DNA of 64,000 bases from Vreelandella venusta (GTDB lineage Bacteria > Pseudomonadota > Gammaproteobacteria > Pseudomonadales > Halomonadaceae), in contig NZ_BJUL01000009.1 of NCBI RefSeq assembly GCF_007989605.1, positions 62,001 through 126,000 on the forward strand. The letters are read 5' to 3'. Shown here in pieces: positions 26,426-35,316 of this stretch. Made by a program: the position numbers and the translations under genes. Below the pieces are notes generated by a model. It searched no databases and was not told the origin of the DNA. It saw only the letters and a list, made by a program, of their open reading frames with translations. Numbering within the stretch: position 1 is the first letter of the stretch; every line of letters begins with the position of its first letter.

Positions 26426-27814
26426 ATGTCCTCTGCCAATAACACAGACGCTCAAAACGTAGCCTCGGATTTTCTTGACAGTCACCCAGAGATCACCAGC
26501 ATTGACCTGCTAATCAGTGATCTTAACGGCGTCATTCGTGGTAAACGCATCCCTAGCGATAACCTTGGCAAAGTGTTTGAAAAAGGCATCTATTTGCCTG
26601 CTTCGGTATTTGCGTTGGACATCAATGGCAACACCGTCGAAGAGACGGGGCTGGGGCTTTCCAGCGGCGACGGCGACCGGGTATGTCGCGCCATTCCAGG
26701 CACGCTCAATCCGGTTACCTGGATGAACAACAACCAGTATGGCCAGCTATTGATGACCATGGAGGAGATGGACGGCTCACCATTTTTTGCCGATCCTCGC
26801 CAGATTCTACGGCGCATTCTTGAACAGCTCTCCGAGCGGGGTTTAACCCCTGTTGTCGCCCTTGAGTTAGAGTTTTATTTGGTTGATCGCTTACGCGACG
26901 AAGAAAACTTGATTCAGCCACCGCAGTCTCCCTGCAGCGGCGAGCGGGCCACTCAAAGTCAGCTCTATTCTGTGTTGGAGTTAGACGAGTACGCCGAGTT
27001 TATCAATGACTTGCAGAGTGCCGCCCAGGCGCAAGGCTTGCCGCTGGATACGGTATTGAAAGAGTGTGCCCCCGGCCAGTTTGAAGCCAACCTGATTCAC
27101 AGCGATGATGCGTTAAGCGCCTGCGACCACTCAGTACTACTCAAGCGATTGATCAAGGGCGTTGCATTAAAGCACGGCTTTGAAGCTACCTTTATGGCCA
27201 AGCCTTACGGCTTAGAAGCGGGGAGCGGCACCCATGTTCACGTTAGCCTGATAGATAGCGACGGACACAATATCTTTGCCGAAAACGGCGACGATCCGCT
27301 GGAGAGCACTGCACTGCAACACGCCGTAGGAGGGCTGCTGGAGCTAATGCCAGACTCCATGGCACTGCTGGCTCCCAACCTCAATTCGTTCCGCCGTTTC
27401 CAGGAAGGCCTCTATGTGCCCATGGCACCAACCTGGGGATACGATAACCGCTCTGTAGCAATACGCGTCCCCGCTGGCCCAAAAGAAGCCCGACGCATAG
27501 AACACCGTGTAGCGGGAGCCGATGTTAACCCCTACCTGTTACTGGCCACCGTGCTAGCTTCTATCCACCATGGCCTAACTCAGCAGATTGCACCTGCGGA
27601 GCCAATCGTCGGCAACGCCTATGACCAAATCGCCCCTCAGTTGACGAACAGCTGGACCCAAGCGCTGCACCTGTTAAGCAACAACCGCGTACTTGGCGAA
27701 CAGCTTGGCGAAGACTTTATTGAAGTGTTCATTGCCAACCGCCAGGCAGAGCGCGCCGAAACTATGCGCGAAGTTAGCGCCATGGAGTATGACTGGTACC
27801 TGCGCCACGTATAA
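26426..27814 (+). CDS. puuA: glutamine synthetase-family gamma-glutamylputrescine synthetase
   Basis: 462 residues. It ligates glutamate to putrescine with ATP, the first Puu step. The N-terminal beta-grasp segment includes ISDLNGVIRGKRIPSDNL. The catalytic domain shows VVALELEFYLVD (metal Glu), GQFEANLIHSDDAL, MAKPYGLEAGSGTHVHVSL (ammonia/metal site) and the glutamate-binding NSFRRFQ with NRSVAIRVP. The ATG at 26426 follows AAGG; the open frame continues upstream only to a TTG. There is no adenylylation-loop tyrosine typical of GlnA, as expected for the PuuA branch. Confidence 0.92.
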   Translation: MSSANNTDAQNVASDFLDSHPEITSIDLLISDLNGVIRGKRIPSDNLGKVFEKGIYLPASVFALDINGNTVEETGLGLSSGDGDRVCRAIPGTLNPVTWMNNNQYGQLLMTMEEMDGSPFFADPRQILRRILEQLSERGLTPVVALELEFYLVDRLRDEENLIQPPQSPCSGERATQSQLYSVLELDEYAEFINDLQSAAQAQGLPLDTVLKECAPGQFEANLIHSDDALSACDHSVLLKRLIKGVALKHGFEATFMAKPYGLEAGSGTHVHVSLIDSDGHNIFAENGDDPLESTALQHAVGGLLELMPDSMALLAPNLNSFRRFQEGLYVPMAPTWGYDNRSVAIRVPAGPKEARRIEHRVAGADVNPYLLLATVLASIHHGLTQQIAPAEPIVGNAYDQIAPQLTNSWTQALHLLSNNRVLGEQLGEDFIEVFIANRQAERAETMREVSAMEYDWYLRHV

Positions 27815-27823
27815 GCTGATAAA

Positions 27824-27862
27824 CCACCAATAGAACCCACCAATAGAACTCACCAATAGAAT
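27824..27862. repeat. 13-bp tandem repeat x3 after puuA
   Basis: Units CCACCAATAGAAC at 27824 and 27837 and TCACCAATAGAAT at 27850 fill the space between the puuA stop codon and its terminator hairpin. Confidence 0.85.
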
Positions 27863-27863
27863 A

Positions 27864-27892
27864 GAGAGAGGCGCTGTTCGGCGTCTCTCTTA
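27864..27892 (+). terminator. probable terminator of puuA
   Basis: GAGAGA pairs with TCTCTC, with a mismatch and two more pairs inside, followed by TTATTG. A modest stem, 50 bases after the puuA stop. Confidence 0.55.
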
Positions 27893-27977
27893 TTGCTTCT
27901 GTCTGTCTTATGCTGCCCCTCCCCCCGTCCTTCTATTAGCTTTATATGTCGTGTTATCTCTGAGCATCCGTGGCAAA

Positions 27978-28012
27978 TAAAAAACGGGCTAACGAACGTA
28001 TTCGCCAGCCCG
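27978..28012 (-). terminator. intrinsic terminator of puuB
   Basis: Minus-strand stem CGGGCTGGCGAA / TTCGTTAGCCCG with a TACG loop and two mismatches, followed by a T-run interrupted once. It lies 29 bases past the puuB stop codon. Confidence 0.85.
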
Positions 28013-28041
28013 CTTCCAAGCAAACACCAAACTAATCGGCG

Positions 28042-29334
28042 CTAAACCGCCAGCCGGTCACGCATGGCGTAGAACCACGCTCCCATGGCAGAAAGCGGCA
28101 CACGTAACAACCGTCCACCGGGCATTGGCAGATGAGAAATCTGCGCAAACGCTTCAAAACGTGTTTCTTCACCACTGATCGTTTCTGCCACTAACTTGCC
28201 AGCCAAATGAGAGCACGTCACCCCGTGGCCAGAATACCCCTGAGCGTAGTAAACGTTGCTATTAATGCGGCCAAACTGCGGCAGGCGGTTAAGTGTCAGC
28301 AAAAAGTTACCACTCCAGGCGTAATCGACGCGCACATCACCAAGTTCAGGAAAAGTAGCCAGCATCTTTGGCCGAATAGCTGCCTCAATACTCGCGGACT
28401 CCTGACCGCCATAGTTCACCCCGCCGCCATACAACAAACGGTTATCGGCGGTCAGTCGGTAGTAATCCAAGAGGTAATTACAATCCTCTACGGCTTTATC
28501 GTTAGGTAGTAATCGCGCAGCTAACGCTGTGGACAGCGGCTCAGTGGTAATAATCTGGGTGCCGCACGGCATCGCCTTGCTTTCCAGCTTGGGTAGCAAG
28601 CCTTGCAAATAGGCATTGCCAGCCATAACGACCCGTTGAGCGGTCACGCGCCCCTTGGGGGTATGCAGCGTCACCGGCTCACCGTGCTCTACGCGTGTAA
28701 CGGGGGAGTGCTCAAAAATCTTGCCACCCAGCGACTCCAGCGCCGCCGCCTGCCCCAGCACTAAATTGAGAGGATGAAGATGGCCACCAGAGTGATCCAC
28801 CAACGCACCCACATAACGATCGCTGCCTATTTCTCGTTTGACCTCTTCACCTTCCAGCAGCTCAAGTTTCTGATGGCCGTAGCGCTCCCATAAGGCTTTT
28901 TGCTCCTTTAAGCCTTGCCACTGCTTCTTGTTACAAGCAGCAAACAAATTGCCTTCTTTTAGGTCGCAGTCGATCTGATACTTTTCAATGCGCTGACGGA
29001 TAGTCTGGTTACCCTCAAATGCCATCGCACCCAGCGCCCGAGCGGTTTCAGCGCCGTTTTGTTTCTCGATAACATCCATATCACGGCTATAGCTATTAAC
29101 GATCTGGCCACCGTTACGCCCGGACGCCCCAAAACCAATCGCCACGCTTTCCAACACCACAACCCGATGACCACGTTCGGCCAAATGTAGTGCTGCGGAG
29201 ATGCCTGTAAACCCAGCCCCTACGACACAGACATCACATTCGACATCCCCTTCCAGCGTAGGCCGTTGAGGTGTGGAGCTTGCCGATGCCGCGTAGTAAG
29301 ACGCGACATACCCAGAAGACGCTTGAGGTTGCAT
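28042..29334 (-). CDS. puuB: FAD-dependent gamma-glutamylputrescine oxidase (DAO family)
   Basis: 430 residues. It oxidises gamma-glutamylputrescine to the aldehyde with O2. The N-terminal dinucleotide-binding motif DVCVVGAGFTGISAALHLAE lies near residues 34-53, followed by the acidic residue of RGHRVVVLES. GASGRNGGQIVNSYSRDMD is typical of PuuB-like DAO proteins, and the C-terminal YAQGYSGHGVTCSHLAGKL closes the FAD site. It stands alone after puuA in the opposite direction and ends at a good terminator. Its upstream region carries the same 15-bp motif as the puuA/puuD spacer. Confidence 0.92.
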   Translation of the reverse strand: MQPQASSGYVASYYAASASSTPQRPTLEGDVECDVCVVGAGFTGISAALHLAERGHRVVVLESVAIGFGASGRNGGQIVNSYSRDMDVIEKQNGAETARALGAMAFEGNQTIRQRIEKYQIDCDLKEGNLFAACNKKQWQGLKEQKALWERYGHQKLELLEGEEVKREIGSDRYVGALVDHSGGHLHPLNLVLGQAAALESLGGKIFEHSPVTRVEHGEPVTLHTPKGRVTAQRVVMAGNAYLQGLLPKLESKAMPCGTQIITTEPLSTALAARLLPNDKAVEDCNYLLDYYRLTADNRLLYGGGVNYGGQESASIEAAIRPKMLATFPELGDVRVDYAWSGNFLLTLNRLPQFGRINSNVYYAQGYSGHGVTCSHLAGKLVAETISGEETRFEAFAQISHLPMPGGRLLRVPLSAMGAWFYAMRDRLAV

Positions 29335-29690
29335 TTGCCACCTTCCTTTTGTTGATTATTTTAACCAAATGATCATATAGGCCGATGTGAGAATGCGCAA
29401 GCAACAGCATAAAATGGGCTTATAGAGGCGAAAAGCATCTTTCCCCACAAAACAAATGTTATTAAAAAAGCAACACCAAGACATAAAAGATACAACTATT
29501 ACACTGACAATAGCCACTCCCATTTTTATCCACCGCCTCCCATTGAGGACGCGCTCACGTGCTTCCTGTTGGCGCCTTATTACCGAGTACGCTGGAGAAC
29601 ACAACTCGCTGCTATTGCTAGCGTTGATAACCACAGCGGCGTAACCCTAGCCGCTGCCTATACTCACCATAGCCCCCACCGGAGACCGCT
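29335..29690. other. divergent intergenic region (puuB / M24 gene)
   Basis: 356 bp with no gene supported. Open frames here lack ribosome sites and family resemblance. It contains a motif copy at 29361-29375 (separate entry) and an AT-rich stretch around 29440-29530 that probably holds a promoter for one or both genes. Confidence 0.5.
29361..29375. promoter_or_regulatory. candidate puu operator, copy 2
   Basis: TTAACCAAATGATCA, 27 bp upstream of the puuB start, shares 13 of 15 bases with the copy in the puuD/puuA spacer. Same caveat: the binding protein is inferred. Confidence 0.4.
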
Positions 29691-30881
29691 ATGGATTATC
29701 AACAATACCGCACCGCCCTTGCCGAGACGCTCGCCCAAAGTGAGCTGCCCTTTACGCCTGCCGAATACCAAACGCGCCTAGACAAAGTGCGCCAGGCAAT
29801 GGCACAGCGCGGGCTGGATGCCTTACTGCTCACCGACCCTGCCGACATTAACTACTTAACCGGCTATCACACCTTCGAGGTATCGGTGCATGCCTGCTTA
29901 GTGTGCACACCTACACAGCTGGTGCTGCAGGTGGCCTCCATTGAAACAGGGGCGGCAGTGGTCACCGCCCGTGTCGACGAAATCATTGGATACCGATGGG
30001 AAAACCTGGATGAGATCATCACGCCGCTCGCGGACTTACTCACTGCTTGCGAGCAAATTGGTATTGATGGCTGGAGCAGCGGTTTGCGAGTGGGCGTGAT
30101 GGACGCGCTGGCCCGCTCAGTGGGTAAAGAGCGCTTCTGTGAAGCAGGCGACCTGCTCGATACGATTCGCATTGTTAAAAGTAGCGCCGAACTTGAAATG
30201 CTCAGCGAAAGTGCACGCATCACTGCGGCAGGTTTAGAAGCTGCGATGGCCGCTATTCGCCCTGGCATGACTGATAACGATATTGCCGCTATCGGTGCTC
30301 AAGCACTGCTGGAGAACGGCAGCGAGTTTATGAGTTTGCAGCCTATCGTGACCAGCGGGCACCGTATCGGGGTGATTCACGTTAACCATAAACGCCGCGT
30401 CATACAGCCCAATGAACCGATATTTTTAGAATTTGGTGCCGCTTATCAGCGCTATACCGCCCCGATGATGCGCACAGCGGTAACAGGAAAACCTAGCGCT
30501 GAATTAACCGCCACCCGCGATCTGTGCCGCTCGCTGTTCGAGACCCTGTGCAGCCATATGAAACCAGGCCACACCTTTGATGATGCCGCGCAGGCGGCGG
30601 ATACACTGCTGGCACCTAGCCGTGATCAACTGTTCTTCTCGGGGGTGTTTGGCTACGCGGTGGGGGCGCAGTTCCCTCCTAGTTGGGTGGAAGGTACCGG
30701 CTATATTGCCCAAGGCCTGCATCGTCCCTTCGAAAAGAATATGGTCTTCCACTTACCGCTCTGCTTACGCGTTCCTGGCCAGTGGGGCGTAGGCATCAGT
30801 GATACCGTAGTGGTCACTCAACACGGTGCCGAGCCACTCACTAACAACGATTGGCAGCTCTATCAGGCAATGGATAAGTAG
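29691..30881 (+). CDS. M24-family (creatinase-like) protein lacking the metal-ligand pattern
   Basis: 396 residues. A creatinase-type N-terminal domain (about 25-165, with LLLTDPADINYLTGYHTFEV) precedes a pita-bread domain. The usual metal-ligand sequence D-x-G...D-x-T-R is replaced by EFGAAYQRYTAPMMRT, and the later metal Glu of VGxED is replaced in VGISDTVVVTQHG. This resembles creatinase and ectoine hydrolase rather than Xaa-Pro peptidases. A C-N hydrolase acting on a small guanidino, ectoine-like or polyamine compound is possible; the substrate is not determined. GGAG precedes the ATG. Confidence 0.8.
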   Translation: MDYQQYRTALAETLAQSELPFTPAEYQTRLDKVRQAMAQRGLDALLLTDPADINYLTGYHTFEVSVHACLVCTPTQLVLQVASIETGAAVVTARVDEIIGYRWENLDEIITPLADLLTACEQIGIDGWSSGLRVGVMDALARSVGKERFCEAGDLLDTIRIVKSSAELEMLSESARITAAGLEAAMAAIRPGMTDNDIAAIGAQALLENGSEFMSLQPIVTSGHRIGVIHVNHKRRVIQPNEPIFLEFGAAYQRYTAPMMRTAVTGKPSAELTATRDLCRSLFETLCSHMKPGHTFDDAAQAADTLLAPSRDQLFFSGVFGYAVGAQFPPSWVEGTGYIAQGLHRPFEKNMVFHLPLCLRVPGQWGVGISDTVVVTQHGAEPLTNNDWQLYQAMDK

Positions 30882-31030
30882 CGAACAGAGAACCACACTT
30901 ATAGCCCAAGATTGACAGTACGATTAACCAGCGCTATCGTCACCAAATATGCAAATGAGAAACACTATCTTTTAGATCTCTATTTTAGGTCTATCATCTC
31001 TCTTAGGTGACGCTCAGTTGAGCTAACGAT

Positions 31031-31084
31031 AAGTAGTGTGATGTGAGTAAGTAGTGTGATGTGAGCAAGTACTGTGATGCGAGT
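31031..31084. repeat. 18-bp tandem repeat x3
   Basis: Units at 31031, 31049 and 31067 (AAGTAGTGTGATGTGAGT and variants), with a partial fourth from 31085. It ends just upstream of the hypothetical gene at 31118. Too short and too few units for a CRISPR array; no spacers. Confidence 0.85.
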
Positions 31085-31117
31085 AAGTACGATGGAAAAG
31101 TCCTATGGAAAAGCACC

Positions 31118-31489
31118 ATGACTAGTGAGCAGCGCCAGCTTCGCCAAACGTTGATTTTTTTACGCACCTCTTTCGAAGCAGTGCAACACTCGATTGCCGG
31201 TCGGCTAGACGACCCGCTACCCTGCTGGCTAGACACCAGCATGCTCTCTCTACTCTCACGGGAACTGACCCGCAGCAGCCAACAAGCGAAGCCGCTCTTC
31301 GCCCCTCCCGTCACCGAGCAAATATTCATTGCCTCACAGCAGTGTGACTTACTCCTCAAACAGTGCCCCGGCGTGCTGAGCAGCGCCGTTTGCCACCGTC
31401 AGTTAAGCGCCATCATGCTGGCGCTGACCAACGCTATTGAGCAAGTCAACACGCCAGCCAAGCGCCGCTGGCCTTGGCAGAGAGCCTAA
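31118..31489 (+). CDS. hypothetical protein
   Basis: 123 residues, predicted mostly alpha-helical and soluble, with three cysteines (one in PCWLDTSML, two in QQCDLLLKQCPG) and a basic C-terminus RRWPWQRA. I do not recognise the family. The start is the ATG at 31118 (TSEQRQLRQTLIFLRTSFEA), preceded by GGAAAAG; the frame runs upstream into the 18-bp repeat, which I regard as non-coding. Its codon use is like that of its neighbours, so it is probably a real lineage-specific gene. Confidence 0.55.
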   Translation: MTSEQRQLRQTLIFLRTSFEAVQHSIAGRLDDPLPCWLDTSMLSLLSRELTRSSQQAKPLFAPPVTEQIFIASQQCDLLLKQCPGVLSSAVCHRQLSAIMLALTNAIEQVNTPAKRRWPWQRA

Positions 31490-31598
31490 GCAACCCTTTA
31501 CCTATACCCCGGTTTATTGCGTTGCTGGGGGTTTGTTTTTCCATCAAAAACCTTACCCCATGACTGCGTTGTAGCGGCTGGCAATGACTGAGTTAGCA

Positions 31599-31610
31599 TT
31601 TACTAGTAAA
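31599..31610. promoter_or_regulatory. 12-bp perfect palindrome upstream of the OYE gene
   Basis: TTTACTAGTAAA, followed by CTGGTCTA, 55 bp before the start codon. It may be an operator for a TetR-type regulator of the old-yellow-enzyme gene, but no regulator gene is adjacent. Confidence 0.35.
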
Positions 31611-31665
31611 CTGGTCTATTCTGTTCGCCACGATGTAATTGACCGTTTCCAAAAGGAGTTTGCTC

Positions 31666-32784
31666 ATGGCGTATGAAACGCTTTTCACCCCTCTTCAGTT
31701 AGGCAGTTTGTCGATTCCAAACCGAGTCATCATGGCGCCACTGACACGCTCGCGCACCCCAGACAGCGTGCCGGGCACCCTGCAGGAAGCCTATTACGGC
31801 CAGCGGGCAGGCGCAGGGCTGATTATTAGTGAAGCCACCAATATCTCCCCGACTGCCAAGGGCTATGTGTATACACCTGGCATCTGGACGGATGAACAAG
31901 AAGCGGGCTGGAAAGGCGTGGTGGATGCGGTGCATGCAAAAGGTGGCCGTATCGCGCTACAGCTGTGGCACGTTGGGCGTGTGTCCCATGAAATGGTGCA
32001 ACCAGATGGACAACAGCCTGTTGCCCCGAGCGCGCTAAAAGGCGAAGGCGCTCAGTGCTTTGTTGAGTTTGCAGACGGCACTGCTGGTCAGCACCCTACC
32101 AGCACGCCCCGGGCGCTGGAAACCGATGAGATTCCTAGCATTGTTGATGACTACCGCCAAGCGGCTGTTCGCGCCAAACGCGCAGGCTTCGACATGGTGG
32201 AAGTCCACGCGGCTAACGCTTACCTGCTTAACCAGTTCCTGGCGACCGGCACCAACCAGCGCACCGATCAGTATGGCGGCTCGTTGGAAAACCGCGCCCG
32301 CTTCCCACTAGAGGTGGTCGATGCGGTGATTGAGGTGTTCGGTGCACAGCGCGTGGGCATTCGTTTGACGCCCTTTATCGAACTGTTCGGCCTGACCGAT
32401 GATGAGCCTGAAGCCATGGCTTTCTATCTGGCGGAGCAGCTGTCCAAACGCGGCTTAGCCTACCTGCATTTAAACGAGCCAAACTGGATCGGTGGCGATA
32501 TTACTTTCCCTGACGGCTTTCGCGAGCAAATGCGCGAGCGCTTTAACGGTAGCCTGATTTACTGCGGCAATTACGATGCAGAACGTGCGGAAGCCCGCAT
32601 TAATCAAAATACTACCGATGCCGTGGCCTTTGGCCGCCCTTATATTGCCAACCCCGACCTGCCGGAACGCTTCCGAGTGAATGCACCGCTTACCGAACCG
32701 AACCATGAAACGTTCTACGGCGGTGATGAAAAGGGTTACACCGATTACCCGTTTATGGCTAACGGCTACGACCGTATTGGCTAG
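31666..32784 (+). CDS. NADH:flavin oxidoreductase, old yellow enzyme family
   Basis: 372 residues, a complete FMN-binding TIM barrel. Seen: NRVIMAPLTRSRTPD near the N-terminus, LQLWHVGRVSH near residue 100, the substrate pair in EVHAANAYLLNQFLATGTNQRTDQYGGS, and the C-terminal phosphate-binding AFGRPYIANPDLPER. It reduces activated C=C bonds or nitro compounds (NemA/alkene-reductase group). AAAAGGAG lies upstream of the ATG at 31666. Single gene with its own terminator; the N-ethylmaleimide reductase role is possible but not shown. Confidence 0.92.
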   Translation: MAYETLFTPLQLGSLSIPNRVIMAPLTRSRTPDSVPGTLQEAYYGQRAGAGLIISEATNISPTAKGYVYTPGIWTDEQEAGWKGVVDAVHAKGGRIALQLWHVGRVSHEMVQPDGQQPVAPSALKGEGAQCFVEFADGTAGQHPTSTPRALETDEIPSIVDDYRQAAVRAKRAGFDMVEVHAANAYLLNQFLATGTNQRTDQYGGSLENRARFPLEVVDAVIEVFGAQRVGIRLTPFIELFGLTDDEPEAMAFYLAEQLSKRGLAYLHLNEPNWIGGDITFPDGFREQMRERFNGSLIYCGNYDAERAEARINQNTTDAVAFGRPYIANPDLPERFRVNAPLTEPNHETFYGGDEKGYTDYPFMANGYDRIG

Positions 32785-32814
32785 ATTGCTTGTTAAGCCG
32801 AACCCTTACGAATG

Positions 32815-32842
32815 AAAAGCATCACTTAGGTGGTGCTTTTTT
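32815..32842 (+). terminator. intrinsic terminator of the OYE gene
   Basis: AAAAGCATCAC-TTAG-GTGGTGCTTTTTT, an 11-bp stem with one G-T pair and a following T-run, 30 bases after the stop codon. Confidence 0.9.
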
Positions 32843-33038
32843 ATGTCTGGACACGCCAAAACGCTGCTAGGCTATTGATTCTTTAGTTGTCATATACTGG
32901 TGAGTCATGCTCAGCTTGCTATTCACTCTACGGGTATTCCTCATTGGCTTTGGAGGCGCTTGCGTAAACACTGAATGCCGCTATTTTACGACTAACTAAA
33001 TAATAGGGCCTAAGCGCCGATAGATAGGACTCAATGAG

Positions 33039-33632
33039 ATGGATACCACTTCACTTCCGTTCTTGCTCGCTGTTGCTTCATTAGTGCTGGGGGTCGTGGC
33101 TGCGGCTATTTTCGTTTACGTGGTTCTTCCCAAACAACGCCGCGCCAAAGCAAAGGCCGCCACGCCGCCGCCAGCACCCAAAGCAGAACCACAGCCTCCC
33201 TCGCCCGAGCCAGAAGAGCCGGTGCCCACCAAGCGCACCGCGAAAGTGAAGCAGCACTCTCTGTTTGTGATTTTTTCTCACCCCGATGCGACGACAGACG
33301 AGCGTCTGGCCGAATGGCTTCGGGGAAAAGAAGCCAGCTATGATGCGATCAAAAAGGTTTTCTTTATCAAAGGCAAACAACCTTCGAACCCAATCACGAT
33401 CGCCAACGCCTTTCCACCTGGAGAAATGCCCGACCTACTGCAAGGGGAAAACCACGAACCCATTCGTGGGATTAGCTTGCTGGTTAAGCCGCCGCTACAT
33501 AAACGTCGCAATCAGCAGATGTACGTTTATGTAGAGCTTGCCAAAGAGTTAAACGAAACCTTTAGCGGCAACTTACTCGATGCCGAGCAGCAGCCCGCCT
33601 CAGAGTCGACTTACACACAGATTATTGGTTGA
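33039..33632 (+). CDS. ZipA-like membrane-anchored protein
   Basis: 197 residues: an N-terminal membrane helix (about 8-30) with short periplasmic N-terminus, a basic and Pro/Glu-rich linker (about 32-70), and a C-terminal domain (75-197). That order is the ZipA layout. The C-terminal segments IANAFPPGEMPDL, GISLLVKPP and ELAKELNETFSGNLLDAEQQP loosely match the FtsZ-binding domain of ZipA. No ligA, the usual neighbour of true zipA, is here. This is therefore likely a divergent paralogue; its role in division is a guess. Confidence 0.55.
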   Translation: MDTTSLPFLLAVASLVLGVVAAAIFVYVVLPKQRRAKAKAATPPPAPKAEPQPPSPEPEEPVPTKRTAKVKQHSLFVIFSHPDATTDERLAEWLRGKEASYDAIKKVFFIKGKQPSNPITIANAFPPGEMPDLLQGENHEPIRGISLLVKPPLHKRRNQQMYVYVELAKELNETFSGNLLDAEQQPASESTYTQIIG

Positions 33633-33643
33633 TCGGTTAGCAA

Positions 33644-35233
33644 TCAAACAACGCCCTGGCTACGTAGGTAGTCGTCGTAGCTGCCACTGAAGTCGACAAT
33701 CCCTCCTGGCTGCATATCAATAATGCGCGTGGCCAGCGAGGAAACAAACTCGCGGTCGTGGCTGACAAAGATCAGCGTGCCTGGGTAGTTCTCCAGCGCT
33801 AAGTTCAGCGCCTCAATCGATTCCATATCCAGGTGGTTGGTTGGCTCATCCATTAACAGCACGTTCGGGTTGGTGAGCGTTAGCTTGCCAAACAGCATGC
33901 GCCCCTGCTCGCCACCGGAAATAACCTTCACCGATTTACCAATATCGTCGCTGGAAAACAGCATCCGGCCCAATGCACCACGTACCACTTGTTCGCCGCC
34001 TTTGGTCCACTGGCTCATCCACTCGAAGAGCGTGGCATCGACAGGAAAATCGTCGGTATGATCTTGGCCAAACATGCCAACTTCCGCTGCATCGGTCCAC
34101 TTCACTTCACCGGCGTCGGGGTGTAAATCACCCGCCAGGGTTTTCAGCAGGGTGGTTTTACCAATGCCGTTGGGGCCGATAATCGCAATGCGCTCACCCG
34201 CTTCTACAGTCATCGAGAAACGCTCGAAGAGCGGCTTCTCATCGTCGTAGCCTTTGGTAATGGCATCAACATTCACGGCATTGCGGTGAATCTTTTTATT
34301 CTGCTCAAAGCGGATAAACGGACTCACCCGACTGGAGGGCTTGATATCTTCCAGCTTGATTTTATCGATCTGGCGCGCCCGCGAAGTGGCCTGTTTGGCT
34401 TTGGAGGCATTGGCCGAGAAACGGCTAACAAACTGCTGAAGCTCGGCAATTTGGGCTTTCTTCTTGGCATTGTCCGCATGCTGACGCTCGCGGGCAGCGG
34501 TGGCCGCGGTCATGTAGTCGTCGTAGTTACCGGGGAACAGGGTAATTTCCCCATAATCCAGATCCGCCATGTGCGTGCACACACTGTTCAGAAAGTGGCG
34601 GTCGTGGGAAATGATAATCATGGTGCTGCTGCGTGCTTTAAGAATATCTTCCAGCCAGCGGATAGTATTGATATCCAGGTGGTTAGTCGGCTCATCGAGC
34701 AGCAGCACATCCGGGTCGGAAAACAGCGCCTGGGCCAGCAACACACGCAGTTTCCAGCCGGGGGCAACTTCACTCATCGGACCGGTGTGCTGTTCAATGG
34801 GAATACCTAGCCCCAACAGTAGCTCTCCGGCGCGAGACTCGGCGGTATAGCCGTCAAGCTCAGCAAAGCGTACTTCCAAGTCGGCCACCGCCATGCCATC
34901 CGCTTCACTCATTTCAGCCAGGGAGTAGATCCGTTCGCGTTCGGCGGCCACTTTCCAGAGCTCCGCGTTCCCCATGATAACGGTATCGATGACCCGTTCG
35001 TTTTCGTAGGCGAACTGATCCTGGCGTAGCTTACCCAGCCGCGTGCTGCTATCCAGCATGACCTGCCCGGAAGAAGGCTCAAGCTCGCCACCCAAAATTT
35101 TCATAAAGGTGGACTTACCGCAACCATTGGCGCCAATCAAACCGTAGCGATTGCCGTTATTAAATTTGACGGAAACATTTTCAAACAGGGGCTTGGCCCC
35201 AAACTGCATGGTGATATTGGCGGTTGCGATCAA
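33644..35233 (-). CDS. ybiT: ABC-F family ATPase, YbiT-like
   Basis: 529 residues, the length of YbiT. Two ABC domains lie in one chain without membrane segments: Walker [10 protein letters not shown] near 36 and GPNGIGKTT near 352, Walker [12 protein letters not shown] and [11 protein letters not shown], signature [15 protein letters not shown] in the second. The inter-domain linker is basic and helical (about 245-300). ABC-F proteins act on ribosomes. The start is a TTG preceded by AGGG; the sequence from [12 protein letters not shown] onward is conserved, and no ATG fits. Confidence 0.92.
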   Translation of the reverse strand: MIATANITMQFGAKPLFENVSVKFNNGNRYGLIGANGCGKSTFMKILGGELEPSSGQVMLDSSTRLGKLRQDQFAYENERVIDTVIMGNAELWKVAAERERIYSLAEMSEADGMAVADLEVRFAELDGYTAESRAGELLLGLGIPIEQHTGPMSEVAPGWKLRVLLAQALFSDPDVLLLDEPTNHLDINTIRWLEDILKARSSTMIIISHDRHFLNSVCTHMADLDYGEITLFPGNYDDYMTAATAARERQHADNAKKKAQIAELQQFVSRFSANASKAKQATSRARQIDKIKLEDIKPSSRVSPFIRFEQNKKIHRNAVNVDAITKGYDDEKPLFERFSMTVEAGERIAIIGPNGIGKTTLLKTLAGDLHPDAGEVKWTDAAEVGMFGQDHTDDFPVDATLFEWMSQWTKGGEQVVRGALGRMLFSSDDIGKSVKVISGGEQGRMLFGKLTLTNPNVLLMDEPTNHLDMESIEALNLALENYPGTLIFVSHDREFVSSLATRIIDMQPGGIVDFSGSYDDYLRSQGVV

Positions 35234-35316
35234 GATGTGAGCCCTGGTTAACAGTGTAATTGCGCATTCAAAGGCTCGCGATTCTACGCGCCTTTGAGCA
35301 GCGTTACACCTCCCAC

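Noticed and set aside
29691-30881. Naming the M24 protein DoeA (ectoine hydrolase)
   Set aside because: The other doe genes are absent and the N-terminal active-site loop differs from what I recall for DoeA; only a creatinase-like class is supported.
31031-31084. CRISPR-like repeat
   Set aside because: Units are contiguous 18-mers with no spacers; it is a simple tandem repeat.
35268-35296. Hairpin between the CbiX-like and ybiT genes as a terminator
   Set aside because: CAAAGG/CCTTTG arms exist but the inner pairs fail and there is no T-run.
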